From an uncultured Draconibacterium sp. (lineage in GTDB: Bacteria; Bacteroidota; Bacteroidia; Bacteroidales; Prolixibacteraceae), in contig NZ_OY782038.1 in the NCBI RefSeq assembly GCF_963677575.1, positions 2,170,001 to 2,234,000 of the forward strand: a DNA stretch of 64,000 nt, written 5' to 3'. Position numbers and translations under genes: made by a program. Below the pieces are notes generated by a model that worked only from the letters and a program-made list of their open reading frames with translations, searched no databases and was not told where the DNA came from. Below, piece after piece: positions 1 to 7,335 of the stretch. Numbering within the stretch: the stretch's first letter is position 1; every line of letters begins with the position of its first letter.

Positions 1-26
1 GGAAGGCCACGGCTGACTTTAGGGAA

Positions 27-60
27 AACGATAAAGGATCATTGATTAACGATGAAGGAT
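27..60. repeat. short imperfect direct repeat in the leader of the hydrogenase maturation locus
   Basis: The 13-mer AACGATAAAGGAT (27-39) recurs with one change as AACGATGAAGGAT (48-60). Further on, 130-170 is made of related phrases (ACTTCTGTCTTCC, ACTTCTAACTTT). This is low-information intergenic repeat text of the kind common between Bacteroidota genes. No function is evident. The rest of 1-173 holds no gene that I can see; hydE may lie to the left of the window. Confidence 0.5.
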
Positions 61-173
61 TAATCACTTATCTGCTTTCCCTGTATTTCCCGTAGAATTT
101 AATTGTAAAACCAAGTTGATGTTTGTTGACTGAAAACTTCTGTCTTCCAACTACCGACTTCTAACTTTTTAAA

Positions 174-419
174 ATGAAACGATTAGGTTTTGTGGGCATA
201 ATAATCGAAAACCGCGAAAAATCTTCGGGGAATGTCAACCAGGTTTTAAGCCAGTACTCTGAGCTTATTCTGGCACGCACCGGCCTGCCCAATGCAAAAG
301 AAAACTATTCCGTTATCACACTGGTAATTGATGCCACAACCGACGAGTTGGGCAAATTAACCGGAATGCTGGGAAACATTCCCGGAGTAGCTGTAAAATC
401 AGGACTTGCAAAAAAATAG
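174..419 (+). CDS. TM1266-like iron-only hydrogenase system regulator (ACT-like fold)
   Basis: An 81-residue protein with no signal peptide. Its pattern (MKRLGFVGIIIENR, a variable middle, then VITLVIDATTDELGKLTGMLGNIPGV) is that of the small TM1266/NikR-C-like family. That family sits almost exclusively next to [FeFe]-hydrogenase maturases and is annotated as a putative regulator of that system. The fold is ACT-like (beta-alpha-beta), and no DNA-binding domain is visible, so a regulatory role is inherited from family annotation and not shown here. It is the first gene of the visible maturation operon, 34 bases before the preferred hydG start. Confidence in the family is high because the next gene is unambiguous hydG. 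Confidence 0.85.
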   Translation: MKRLGFVGIIIENREKSSGNVNQVLSQYSELILARTGLPNAKENYSVITLVIDATTDELGKLTGMLGNIPGVAVKSGLAKK

Positions 420-453
420 AAGAATAAAAACCGATCTTTTAACTCAAAAAAAT

Positions 454-1854
454 ATGTACAACGTACCTGCCGATTTTATCAACGAAGCCAAAATTTGGGA
501 AACACTGGAGCAAAACAAAAATCCTGAACCGGCACAAATTAAAGACGTACTGGCAAAAGCTGCCGAAATGAAAGGTTTAAACCTTGCCGATGTTGCAGTT
601 CTTGCTGCCATCAACGATCCGGAAATGATGGCCGAGTTGTTTAACACGGCAAATACCGTAAAAGAAACAATTTACGGAAAAAGACTGGTGCTGTTTGCGC
701 CGCTATATGTTTCAAATTTGTGCAAAAACGAATGCTTGTATTGCGCATTCAGAGCCAGTAATAAAGGAATTGTTCGCCATGCTTTGTCGCAGGAAGAAAT
801 TGCAAAAGAAGTTGAAATACTAATCAATCAAGGACACAAAAGAGTTTTGTTGGTTGCCGGAGAATCCTATCCTGACCAGGATGGTTTTCAATATGTTCTC
901 GACTCTATAAAAACGGTTTACAGCGTTAAAAACGAACATGGCGAAATACGACGTGTAAATATTAACGTTGCTCCGCTTACAGTTGAAGAATTTAAACAGG
1001 CAAAAGATGCGAATATCGGAACCTATCAGATTTTTCAGGAAACCTACCATCGCGAAACGTATAACAAAGTTCATGTAGGCGGGAAAAAACGCGATTACAA
1101 CTGGCGCACCTGGGCATTACACCGAGCTATGGAAGCCGGAATTGACGATGTCGGAATTGGTGTATTACTTGGACTGTTCGACTATCGTTTTGAGTTGCTG
1201 GCCACAATGCAACATATTTTTGAGTTGGAAGATAAATTTGGCGTTGGTCCGCACACCATAAGTGTTCCGCGCATGGAACCTGCAACCAACAGCGACATTG
1301 CATCGCATCCGCCGTTTCCGGTTTCTGATATCGACTTCAGGAAAATGGTAGCTATTTTACGATTGGCAGTTCCGTACACCGGCATTATCATGTCGACCCG
1401 CGAAACAGCACAAATGCGCCGCGATACTTTTGCGCTGGGAGTTAGCCAAATTTCGGCCGGAAGTAAAACGAATCCCGGTGGTTATGGAGAAACTTCAGAA
1501 GACGATCCATCAAGCCAGTTTTGTTTGGGCGATCACCGTCCGCTCGATGAAGTGATCCGCGATGTGGCGTCAATGGGTTACATTCCATCGTTCTGTACGG
1601 CTTGTTATCGTTTGGGTAGAACAGGACAGGATTTTATGGATCTGGCAAAACCCGGCGACATCCGTTTACACTGTGGCCCCAACGGACTCAGCTCATTTAA
1701 AGAATACCTGCAAAACTATGCATCGCCGGAAACCCGTGAAATTGGCGACAATCTAATTCGTGAAACAATTGCCGGATTGAGTGGTATTGCAAAACAACGC
1801 GCTGAAAAACTGGTAAAACGCGTTGAAGCCGGACGTGATGATGTTTATTGTTAA
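454..1854 (+). CDS. hydG: [FeFe]-hydrogenase H-cluster maturase HydG (radical SAM tyrosine lyase)
   Basis: HydG cleaves tyrosine to p-cresol, CO and cyanide and assembles the Fe(CO)2CN synthon of the H-cluster in the cytoplasm. The radical SAM motif CKNECLYC gives C90, C94 and C97. A C-terminal CX2CX22C motif at C381, C384 and C407, which binds the auxiliary cluster, is exact and diagnostic of HydG. I chose the ATG at 454 (466 aa, MYNVPADFIN): it matches the usual HydG beginning, while an upstream in-frame ATG at 406 would overlap the regulator gene and add a basic tail unlike the family. It follows the TM1266-like gene and is co-directional with aspartase and hydF, all pieces of one maturation locus. 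No truncation is seen. Confidence 0.97.
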   Translation: MYNVPADFINEAKIWETLEQNKNPEPAQIKDVLAKAAEMKGLNLADVAVLAAINDPEMMAELFNTANTVKETIYGKRLVLFAPLYVSNLCKNECLYCAFRASNKGIVRHALSQEEIAKEVEILINQGHKRVLLVAGESYPDQDGFQYVLDSIKTVYSVKNEHGEIRRVNINVAPLTVEEFKQAKDANIGTYQIFQETYHRETYNKVHVGGKKRDYNWRTWALHRAMEAGIDDVGIGVLLGLFDYRFELLATMQHIFELEDKFGVGPHTISVPRMEPATNSDIASHPPFPVSDIDFRKMVAILRLAVPYTGIIMSTRETAQMRRDTFALGVSQISAGSKTNPGGYGETSEDDPSSQFCLGDHRPLDEVIRDVASMGYIPSFCTACYRLGRTGQDFMDLAKPGDIRLHCGPNGLSSFKEYLQNYASPETREIGDNLIRETIAGLSGIAKQRAEKLVKRVEAGRDDVYC

Positions 1855-1877
1855 AACAGCTGCACCTTGATTCGCAA

Positions 1878-2344
1878 GATTTTCCTGATTACTTGATTCC
1901 ATAATTAATTGTATTTTAGTGGGTAAACTTGTAGCTACACAAATGCAAATATGGAATTTGAAGAATTAACGCATAGAATTATCGGTTGTGCCATGCAGGT
2001 TCACCGAACTTTAGGAAATGGTTTTCAGGAGGTAATCTACCAACGAGCATTGGCACTTGAATTTGACCACCAGGGAATTGAATACGATAGAGAAAAAGTA
2101 ATGTCAATATATTACCGTGATTTAGAGATCGGAAAACGCAGGATCGATTTTTTTGTCGAAAATAAAATCATGGTAGAATTAAAAGCAGTTATAAATCTTG
2201 AAGATGTGCATCTGGCTCAGGCAATGAATTATCTTGAAGCTTATCATATGAAGATTGGTCTACTTATAAATTTTGGCAGCAAAAGCTTAACCTTTAAAAG
2301 AGTCCATAACAACAAAATCATGTAATCCAATAATCAAGCAAATC
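1878..2344. repeat. 24-bp imperfect inverted repeats bordering the GxxExxY gene
   Basis: The left copy is 1878-1901 (GATTTTCCTGATTACTTGAT plus TCCA). The right copy is 2321-2344, whose reverse complement begins GATTTGCTTGATTATTGGAT. By hand alignment 19 of 24 positions agree. The right copy includes the stop codon of the GxxExxY gene and ends at the base before the aspartase start codon. The pair encloses only that gene, so the unit looks like an inserted cassette of about 470 bp inside the maturation operon. No target-site duplication could be recognised. Confidence 0.6.
1951..2325 (+). CDS. GxxExxY family protein (PD-(D/E)XK-like)
   Basis: 124 residues. The family signature G24-x-x-E27-x-x-Y30 (GNGFQEVIYQRAL) is present, followed by the nuclease-like core with D-F at IDFFVENK and E-x-K at MVELKAV, which resembles the PD-(D/E)XK fold. 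The C-terminus (LLINFGSKSLTFKRV) is also typical. The biochemical role of the family is unknown; it is often present in several copies per genome, including in Bacteroidota. It stands between hydG and aspartase, flanked by 24-bp inverted repeats, and has no evident link to hydrogenase maturation. I therefore read it as an insertion into the operon. Complete, with no frameshift. Confidence 0.88.
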   Translation: MEFEELTHRIIGCAMQVHRTLGNGFQEVIYQRALALEFDHQGIEYDREKVMSIYYRDLEIGKRRIDFFVENKIMVELKAVINLEDVHLAQAMNYLEAYHMKIGLLINFGSKSLTFKRVHNNKIM

Positions 2345-3739
2345 ATGGTCAACACAAGAGAAGAAAGTGACTTTATTGGAAAAAAGCAACTACCTGCCGA
2401 TGCGCTTTGGGGCATTCATACGGCTCGCGCGGTAGAGAATTTCCCCATCTCCGGTCAGAAGATTCATCCGGAGTTGATTAAAGCTTTTGGTGAAGTAAAA
2501 CTGGCCTGCGCACAAACCAATAATACACTCGGCTTTTGGGAAAATCAATCAAAAGCTGAAGCCATTGAAAAGGCCGCTTTTGAAATGAGCCAGGGATTAC
2601 TGAATGAGCACATTTTGGTGGATGCCATGCAGGGCGGTGCCGGAACGTCTACCAATATGAATGTGAACGAGGTGCTGGCCAATCGCGCACTTCAAATTCT
2701 TGGAAAAGAACCAGGTGATTATGCTGCTGTTTCCCCACTTGACGACATCAACCTGCACCAAAGTACGAACGACACCTATCCTACTGCACTTAAGGTTGCC
2801 GCCATCCGTTTGTTACGCAAACTGGAACACAATGTACTGAATCTGCAAGAGGCTTTTCAGCAAAAGGAAAAAGAGTTTGCACACATCGTAAAAATCGGGC
2901 GTACGCAGTTACAAGATGCCGTGCTTACAACATTAGGTCGCGAAATGAGCGCTTATGCCGAGGCCTTGAATCGCGACAGATGGCGCATATATAAATGCGA
3001 AGAGCGACTACGTGTGGTTAACCTGGGCGGGACAGCCATCGGAACAGGTTTGGGGGCGCCAAAACAGTTTATTTTCCGGGTGGTAGATAAACTCCGTGAA
3101 AACACCAACATCGGTTTGGCACGCAGCGAAAACCTGATTGACGGCACACAAAATGTCGATGTATTTGTGGAAGTGTCAGGGATACTAAAAGCATGTGCGG
3201 TTAATTTATTAAAGATCAGCAACGATCTTCGGTTGCTGTCGAGTGGCCCACATGCCGGACTGGGCGAAATAAACTTACCGCAACTTCAGGCGGGCTCGTC
3301 AATTATGCCGGGCAAAGTTAACCCGGTTATTCCGGAAGCAGTTGCACAGTCAGCCATAAAAGTTATGGGTAACGATCAGATTGTGGCACAAGCCTGCAGT
3401 GCAGGAAATCTCGAACTCAACCAGTTTATGCCGCTTATTGCCCACAGTTTTCTTGAATCGATTGATTTGCTAAAAAATGCAAGTAAGTTATTCAACGAAA
3501 AATGTGTGTCGTGTATAACCGCCAATGAGGAAGTTTGCCGTGCGCATGTACACAACTCAACCGCTACTATTACTGCACTTATTCCTTCTATCGGTTACGA
3601 GCGTTGTTCAGAGATCATAAAAATGGTTGAGAACAGTGGCTTATCAATTAAAGAAGCAGCCTTAAAATCAGGACATCTAACTGCCGACGAGTTCGACCAG
3701 TTGATTACCCCGGAAGCAATTTGCCGACTAGGCAACTGA
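2345..3739 (+). CDS. aspA: aspartate ammonia-lyase of the hydrogenase maturation locus
   Basis: 464 residues of the aspartase/fumarase superfamily, converting aspartate to fumarate and ammonia in the cytoplasm. The superfamily signature GSSIMPGKVNP lies at about residues 317-327, and the substrate-loop motif STNDTYPTALK is present. The N-terminal GKKQLPADALWGIHTARA is typical of aspartase, not of argininosuccinate or adenylosuccinate lyases. Aspartase genes recur between hydG and hydF in many bacteria. A role in supplying ammonia for the azadithiolate bridge of the H-cluster is inference, not shown here. A class II fumarase is the main alternative, but the locus favours aspartase. Confidence 0.88.
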   Translation: MVNTREESDFIGKKQLPADALWGIHTARAVENFPISGQKIHPELIKAFGEVKLACAQTNNTLGFWENQSKAEAIEKAAFEMSQGLLNEHILVDAMQGGAGTSTNMNVNEVLANRALQILGKEPGDYAAVSPLDDINLHQSTNDTYPTALKVAAIRLLRKLEHNVLNLQEAFQQKEKEFAHIVKIGRTQLQDAVLTTLGREMSAYAEALNRDRWRIYKCEERLRVVNLGGTAIGTGLGAPKQFIFRVVDKLRENTNIGLARSENLIDGTQNVDVFVEVSGILKACAVNLLKISNDLRLLSSGPHAGLGEINLPQLQAGSSIMPGKVNPVIPEAVAQSAIKVMGNDQIVAQACSAGNLELNQFMPLIAHSFLESIDLLKNASKLFNEKCVSCITANEEVCRAHVHNSTATITALIPSIGYERCSEIIKMVENSGLSIKEAALKSGHLTADEFDQLITPEAICRLGN

Positions 3740-3742
3740 ACC

Positions 3743-3778
3743 TTAACATTTTTAACAACGCATTAACACTTACTTAAC
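3743..3778 (+). promoter_or_regulatory. four TTAAC direct repeats upstream of a small secreted protein
   Basis: TTAAC occurs at 3743, 3752, 3763 and 3774, so the spacings are 9, 11 and 11 bp. Direct repeats about one helical turn apart are the usual operator form for OmpR-family regulators. A near-identical set with spacings 9, 11 and 12 lies at 6539-6575 upstream of the paralogous gene, and both share CGCATTAAC. The adjacent OmpR-type regulator is the obvious candidate binder. That assignment is inference. Confidence 0.6.
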
Positions 3779-3842
3779 CACTTGTTTTTCTGACAATTAA
3801 ACCTCAATACCTAAATAAAGACTAATCTGTCTCATTCTGTGC

Positions 3843-3873
3843 TTGTTTTTAATCATTTTAGTTATTAATATTG
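3843..3873 (+). promoter_or_regulatory. putative Bacteroidota promoter of the small Cys-rich gene
   Basis: A TTG at 3843-3845 is followed by 20 bases and then TAATATTG at 3866-3873, one mismatch from TAnnTTTG. A start near 3880 would leave a leader of roughly 48 bases. The TTAAC repeats lie about 65 bp upstream of the TTG. Confidence 0.45.
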
Positions 3874-3927
3874 AGTCTAAATAAATATTGAAACAAAAAA
3901 TTTCTTTAATAACTAAAATTGTGAATC

Positions 3928-4221
3928 ATGAAAAAAGTATTATTTCTATTAGCGTTTGTTGCAGTTTACGGAGTATCATTAGCAATGACTGAAGCTACAG
4001 TTGTTACCAACGATGAGATCGTTCAGGTTGTAGACAACGCCAATAAAGTTGAGAAAGAGAAAGAAGAAGGCCAAAAAGCTGCAAAGGCTGAAGCAAAAGG
4101 CGAAGGATGTTCAGATTCAAAAGCGAAAGCTAAAACTGACGGATGCTCAGGCGAAAAATCAGCAGAAAAGAAAAGTGACTGTAGCAAAACTTGCGGTGGC
4201 GAAAAATCAGGTAAATCATAA
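3928..4221 (+). CDS. small secreted Lys/Cys-rich protein, copy A
   Basis: 97 residues with a clear signal peptide (MKKVLFLLAFVAVYGVSLA). The mature part is low-complexity, rich in Lys, Glu and Ala, and ends in a Cys-bearing tail with four cysteines (GEGCSD, TDGCSG, SDCSKTCGG). It is a paralogue of the protein at 6625-6942, sharing signal peptide, Lys-rich linker and the GCSD and KTCG cysteine contexts. The two genes flank a kinase/regulator pair and have matching TTAAC repeats upstream. I do not recognise a named family. Periplasmic metal or thiol binding is possible but unproven. An intrinsic terminator follows at 4242. Confidence 0.8.
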   Translation: MKKVLFLLAFVAVYGVSLAMTEATVVTNDEIVQVVDNANKVEKEKEEGQKAAKAEAKGEGCSDSKAKAKTDGCSGEKSAEKKSDCSKTCGGEKSGKS

Positions 4222-4241
4222 TCGATTACCGATTATAAAGG

Positions 4242-4276
4242 AAAGTCGTTCATTTAATAATGAGCGACTTTTTTAT
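4242..4276 (+). terminator. intrinsic terminator after small secreted protein A
   Basis: AAAGTCGTTCATT (4242-4254) pairs with AATGAGCGACTTT (4259-4271), one G.T wobble, and runs into a T tract. It begins 21 bases after the stop codon. Confidence 0.85.
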
Positions 4277-4388
4277 TTACTCTGGCTTATTACACCAAGT
4301 TTATTTAATTCATCCTCCGGCCTCCTTCGTCAGCCACCTCTCATTAAAAAAGAGTTGATCATTTAGCAATACACTGTTTTTTTGAATT

Positions 4389-4413
4389 CCCCTTTGAAAG
4401 GGAACAAAAGGGG
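4389..4413. repeat. small inverted repeat between convergent genes
   Basis: CCCCTTT (4389-4395) pairs with AAAGGGG (4407-4413). No T tract follows on either strand, so it is not a convincing terminator. The neighbouring text 4312-4345 (CCTCCGGCCTCC, CAGCCACCTCTC) looks like a decayed dispersed repeat. Confidence 0.4.
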
Positions 4414-4454
4414 ATGATAAAACATAGATTCCGATGAATAACAAATGTGCTTAT

Positions 4455-5147
4455 TTAGCAATGTAAAATGTAACCCACTTTCACCACATTCTCGATAGAA
4501 ATTGAAGGGTCTCCGGAGAAATACTTTCTAAGTTTCGAAATAAAAACATCGAGACTTCGTCCGGCAAAATAATCGTTCTCTCCCCAAATGGCAGTTAATA
4601 TTTGTTCGCGGCGAACCACATTCTTTTTCTCTTTGCAAAGCATAAGAAGAACCTCTGCCTCCCGTGTTGTAAGGCGTTTTATATTTCCATCCAAACTAAG
4701 CGAAAAATTTTCATAATCGAATTCGTAAGCTCCCACCTGGTAGATAGTTTCATTTTCGTCCTGGATAAAATCACTGCGTTTACTGATTGCCACAATTTTA
4801 CACCACAACTCATCCTCATCAAAAGGTTTGGTAATGTAATCGTCCGCACCAATGTCGTAACCTTTCATTTTATCCTCCTTCATGGCGCGCGCCGTAAGAA
4901 AAACCACCGGAATTTCGGGCTCAATGGTTTTTATCTTCCTTGCCAGCGTAAAACCATCCATTTTGGGAAGCATAACATCGAATATGCAAAAGTTGAAGTC
5001 TCCTCTTTTTTTGAAACCATCGAAACCTTCTTCCCCATCGCGATATAGAGTAACCCCTACTCCACGGCTTTTCAAAAAATCCTCCAGCAGATATCCAAGA
5101 TTCAGGTCGTCTTCGACCAAAATAATGTTTAAGCTTTTTTCCTCCAT
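4455..5147 (-). CDS. OmpR/PhoB-family response regulator
   Basis: 230 residues. The receiver domain (about 5-120) has the acidic pair E12/D13, phosphoacceptor D57 (CIFDVMLPKMDG) and K107 (ITKPF). The winged-helix effector domain (about 130-228) carries RLTTREAEVL and RSLDVFISKLRKYF. It lies 4 bases downstream of the kinase gene and is surely co-transcribed with it. It resembles the Bacteroides RprY type in architecture, but I cannot assign orthology. The TTAAC repeats at 3743-3778 and 6539-6575, with about 11-bp pitch, suit a regulator of this class. The likely targets are the two small secreted proteins that flank it. Confidence 0.95.
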   Translation of the reverse strand: MEEKSLNIILVEDDLNLGYLLEDFLKSRGVGVTLYRDGEEGFDGFKKRGDFNFCIFDVMLPKMDGFTLARKIKTIEPEIPVVFLTARAMKEDKMKGYDIGADDYITKPFDEDELWCKIVAISKRSDFIQDENETIYQVGAYEFDYENFSLSLDGNIKRLTTREAEVLLMLCKEKKNVVRREQILTAIWGENDYFAGRSLDVFISKLRKYFSGDPSISIENVVKVGYILHC

Positions 5148-5151
5148 GACT

Positions 5152-6414
5152 CTATGCTTTTATAACCGGGAGTTCAATGCGAAATACGGTTCCCTCGCTG
5201 CTCGTACTCTCTACTATAATGGTTCCGTTATGTGCTTCAACAATTTGTTTAACGTATGCTAAACCAATTCCAAAACCTTTTGCATCGTGCACATCGCCTG
5301 TTGGTACCCGGTAGTACTTATCAAAGATATATTTTTGAAATTTAGCAGGTATCCCAATTCCGTTATCTTTAACCAAAATTACCAGATTCTCGTTCTCAAT
5401 CCGGGTTGAGATATTGATATTCGGATTACGTTTCGAGTATTTCATTGCATTTGACAGCAGGTTAACAAACACATTTACAAAGTGCAGTTTATCGACAAAA
5501 ACCGGAGCTCCTTCTGACTGGAAATCGTATTTAATCTGCCCCAATTTTTCTTCCAGTAACATTTCACAAGTAGAAGCAGCTTCTTTTATTAAATCTTCAA
5601 TTGCGGTATCTTCCCGGTTGTAATCAAACTCATTTCGTTCCACCGCTTCCAATCGCAATAAACTTTCAACCAGGTTCTGTAGCTTCCGGTTCTCTTTCGA
5701 TATCAATTCGGCATAATTACCCAACTTCTCATCATCTGTTCCATAGCGTTTCTTTCTAATCATATTCGAAGCCAGAGCAATAGACGAAAGTGGCGTTTTA
5801 AATTCATGACTAACATTATTCAGCAACTCTTTTGTATGCTCTGCAATTCGCAACTCACGATTATAGATGCGCAGTAAATAAAACAACGAAATGATCAATA
5901 GAAGGATCAGTACAACAGAACCAACAAACATGTAACCGGCGGTCGCAAAAAAGAACCGCGTCCGCGATGGAAACTCAACTACAAGTTGATAACCGGTATA
6001 TCCTATTAATCCTCCCATACAGCGGGAATAGTACAATCCCTTTTCGTCTGACTCTAATGTTTTAAGTTCTTCCGATTCGTTCTCGAGAATAAACATTTCG
6101 TAATCCAGATCAATATCGTAGGATTTGAGTTCATTGGCTATGGCATCGTGTATCTTTTGCCAGACTCCCGATGTTGCTAGTTGCGTTTCTAAACGAACCG
6201 TGTCGCATTCCAAACAATCTTTTACTTTTTTACAAAAGGGCTTATCGGCAGTAAGCGTACTCATTGTTTCGCTCAAAGCCAATTCAACACTTTTCTCGAA
6301 TACTTTATCCTGAAAGCGAATGGAATAAATGATCCATTTAATTTGGGTAGCCAGCAATGCAAGAATAATAAGCATCGCCAATAAAAATGTATATTTCCGA
6401 AATACTGTTTTCAC
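5152..6414 (-). CDS. membrane sensor histidine kinase
   Basis: 420 residues. Two membrane segments (about 10-30 and 158-181) enclose a periplasmic sensor region of about 125 residues that contains C61, C67, C70 and C132, including CKKVKDCLEC. The catalytic core follows: H-box with H203 (VSHEFKTPLSSIALASNMI), N-box NLLSNAMKYSK, and G-boxes KDNGIGIP and KGFGIGLAYVKQI. No PAS or HAMP domain is evident. It is the first gene of the kinase-regulator pair and is transcribed divergently from small secreted protein B. The cysteines in the sensor region could respond to metal, thiol or redox state, which is speculative but would fit Cys-rich targets. Confidence 0.95.
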   Translation of the reverse strand: MKTVFRKYTFLLAMLIILALLATQIKWIIYSIRFQDKVFEKSVELALSETMSTLTADKPFCKKVKDCLECDTVRLETQLATSGVWQKIHDAIANELKSYDIDLDYEMFILENESEELKTLESDEKGLYYSRCMGGLIGYTGYQLVVEFPSRTRFFFATAGYMFVGSVVLILLLIISLFYLLRIYNRELRIAEHTKELLNNVSHEFKTPLSSIALASNMIRKKRYGTDDEKLGNYAELISKENRKLQNLVESLLRLEAVERNEFDYNREDTAIEDLIKEAASTCEMLLEEKLGQIKYDFQSEGAPVFVDKLHFVNVFVNLLSNAMKYSKRNPNINISTRIENENLVILVKDNGIGIPAKFQKYIFDKYYRVPTGDVHDAKGFGIGLAYVKQIVEAHNGTIIVESTSSEGTVFRIELPVIKA

Positions 6415-6538
6415 TAATAACTTTTTCCTGAACTGTGACTAATCATCATTAAATACCATAACCATCTTGATAGCCAATTGTTTTTATGGTATTTACAGAA
6501 GTCAAAAATAACCATAATAATAACAATGACTTTGGCTC

Positions 6539-6575
6539 TTAATTACATTAACCTCGCATTAACGCATACATTAAC
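6539..6575 (+). promoter_or_regulatory. TTAAC-type direct repeats in the kinase/small-protein divergent region
   Basis: TTAAT at 6539, then TTAAC at 6548, 6559 and 6571: spacings of 9, 11 and 12 bp, nearly the layout found at 3743-3778. The last repeat lies 15 bp before the -7 element of the promoter at 6586, so a bound regulator could replace a poor -33 element and activate directly. Confidence 0.6.
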
Positions 6576-6585
6576 AGGTAAACAA

Positions 6586-6593
6586 TATATTTG
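6586..6593 (+). promoter_or_regulatory. -7 element of the promoter of small secreted protein B
   Basis: TATATTTG is a perfect match to TAnnTTTG. There is no TTG at the usual distance upstream; the last TTAAC repeat occupies that position. A transcript start near 6600 leaves about 25 bases before the ATG. Confidence 0.55.
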
Positions 6594-6624
6594 TCACACG
6601 ATCATAATAAAAAACTAAAAAATC

Positions 6625-6942
6625 ATGAAAAGAATTCTCATTGTAATCACTCTTATTGCTGCTTACAGTGTTGCTATGGCAAACACAAGTGTTAAAGTTA
6701 ATACAACAAAAAAATCGGAAGTTACTGTAGTAGCCGACGATAACAACACTGTTGTAATCAGCAAAGAAGAAGACGAAAAAAAGAAGAAAACAGAAAAGAA
6801 AACCACAACCGCAAAAAAAGCCGATAAAAAGGCAACCGGATGTTCTGATGCACAAAAGAAAAGCTGTGCAGCATCAGGCAAAACCTGTGGTGACGAGAAA
6901 GCCACTTCTGAAAAAAAGAGTTGTTGTGGAGGGTCGAAGTAA
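6625..6942 (+). CDS. small secreted Lys/Cys-rich protein, copy B
   Basis: 105 residues: signal peptide MKRILIVITLIAAYSVAMA, a Val/Thr-rich stretch, a very Lys-rich linker (KEEDEKKKKTEKK), and a tail with five cysteines (ATGCSD, KKSCAAS, GKTCGDE, KKSCCGG). It is a paralogue of copy A at 3928-4221. The shared order of signal peptide, charged linker and cysteine tail, together with the shared upstream operator pattern, indicates a duplicated regulated unit. Function is unknown. It could be a periplasmic metal or sulfide buffer, but nothing in the sequence proves this. A terminator follows immediately. Confidence 0.8.
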   Translation: MKRILIVITLIAAYSVAMANTSVKVNTTKKSEVTVVADDNNTVVISKEEDEKKKKTEKKTTTAKKADKKATGCSDAQKKSCAASGKTCGDEKATSEKKSCCGGSK

Positions 6943-6965
6943 AATCAACTTCAAATAAATCAATT

Positions 6966-6990
6966 AAAGGGTGCTTTGGCGCCCTTTTTT
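6966..6990 (+). terminator. intrinsic terminator after small secreted protein B
   Basis: GGGTGC (6969-6974) and GCGCCC (6979-6984) form a stem with one wobble and a TTTG loop, preceded by A residues and followed by six T. It starts 24 bases after the stop. Confidence 0.85.
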
Positions 6991-7037
6991 ACTGCTCATC
7001 ACTGACAAAAAGTAAATTTTCACAATAAAAAAATCGC

Positions 7038-7220
7038 TCCTCCCTGACATTTTGGAAATTCTCCCGCGGGAGAACAAGACAAATGTATGGGATAACGACC
7101 TCCATTTAAGGGAGAACTGTTCATAAGCCTGGGAGAAGCACCAAAAACTGTGGGAGAACACCTTTTTCGATGGGAGAAATAGGAAAAAACGTGGGAAAAC
7201 TGCCTGCGGAGGTGGGAGAA
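7038..7220 (+). repeat. phased heptamer array (GGGAGAA at 21-bp pitch)
   Basis: GGGAGAA or one-base variants start at 7068, 7089, 7110, 7131, 7152, 7172, 7193 and 7214. The steps are 21, 21, 21, 21, 20, 21 and 21 bp. To the left the heptamer is inverted: TTCTCCC at 7059 and TCCTCCC at 7038, also 21 bp apart. The two orientations meet in a perfect 16-bp palindrome, TTCTCCCGCGGGAGAA (7059-7074). The 14-bp spacers are mostly unrelated, except that units 3-4 resemble units 7-8 at an 83-bp offset, where GGGAGAAGCACCA occurs at 7131 and 7214. The array fills most of the 410-bp gap between small protein B and hydF. It is not a CRISPR and I do not recognise the class. Confidence 0.85.
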
Positions 7221-7304
7221 GCACCATTTTTTATGTAAGGAAGCCTGTTTTTTCGCAGCCAGGAACTTTTCCGCAAGGCCTGAATCTATTTTTCATTTCA
7301 ATAA

Positions 7305-7335
7305 TTGTGTGAATTGGATTGAATTTGTACTTTCA
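7305..7335 (+). promoter_or_regulatory. weak candidate promoter of hydF
   Basis: TTG at 7305-7307, 20 bases, then TACTTTCA (7328-7335), which matches TAnnTTTG with two mismatches. It would start transcription about a dozen bases before the hydF ATG. hydF needs its own promoter because a terminator and the heptamer array separate it from the genes to the left. Confidence 0.35.

Noticed and set aside
406..453. upstream hydG start
   Set aside because: It would overlap the regulator gene and add 16 residues that the family lacks; the ATG at 454 is preferred.
4389..4413. terminator after the response regulator
   Set aside because: The stem is not followed by a T tract on either strand.
7038..7220. 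CRISPR array
   Set aside because: The repeat unit is only 7 bp, partly inverted, with 14-bp spacers and no cas genes.
6964..7227. 87-codon open frame on the minus strand through the heptamer array, with FS-type residues every seven codons
   Set aside because: It arises because 21 bp is a multiple of three; one 20-bp step breaks the phase, and the frame runs into the terminator of the neighbouring gene. No start signal or family resemblance.
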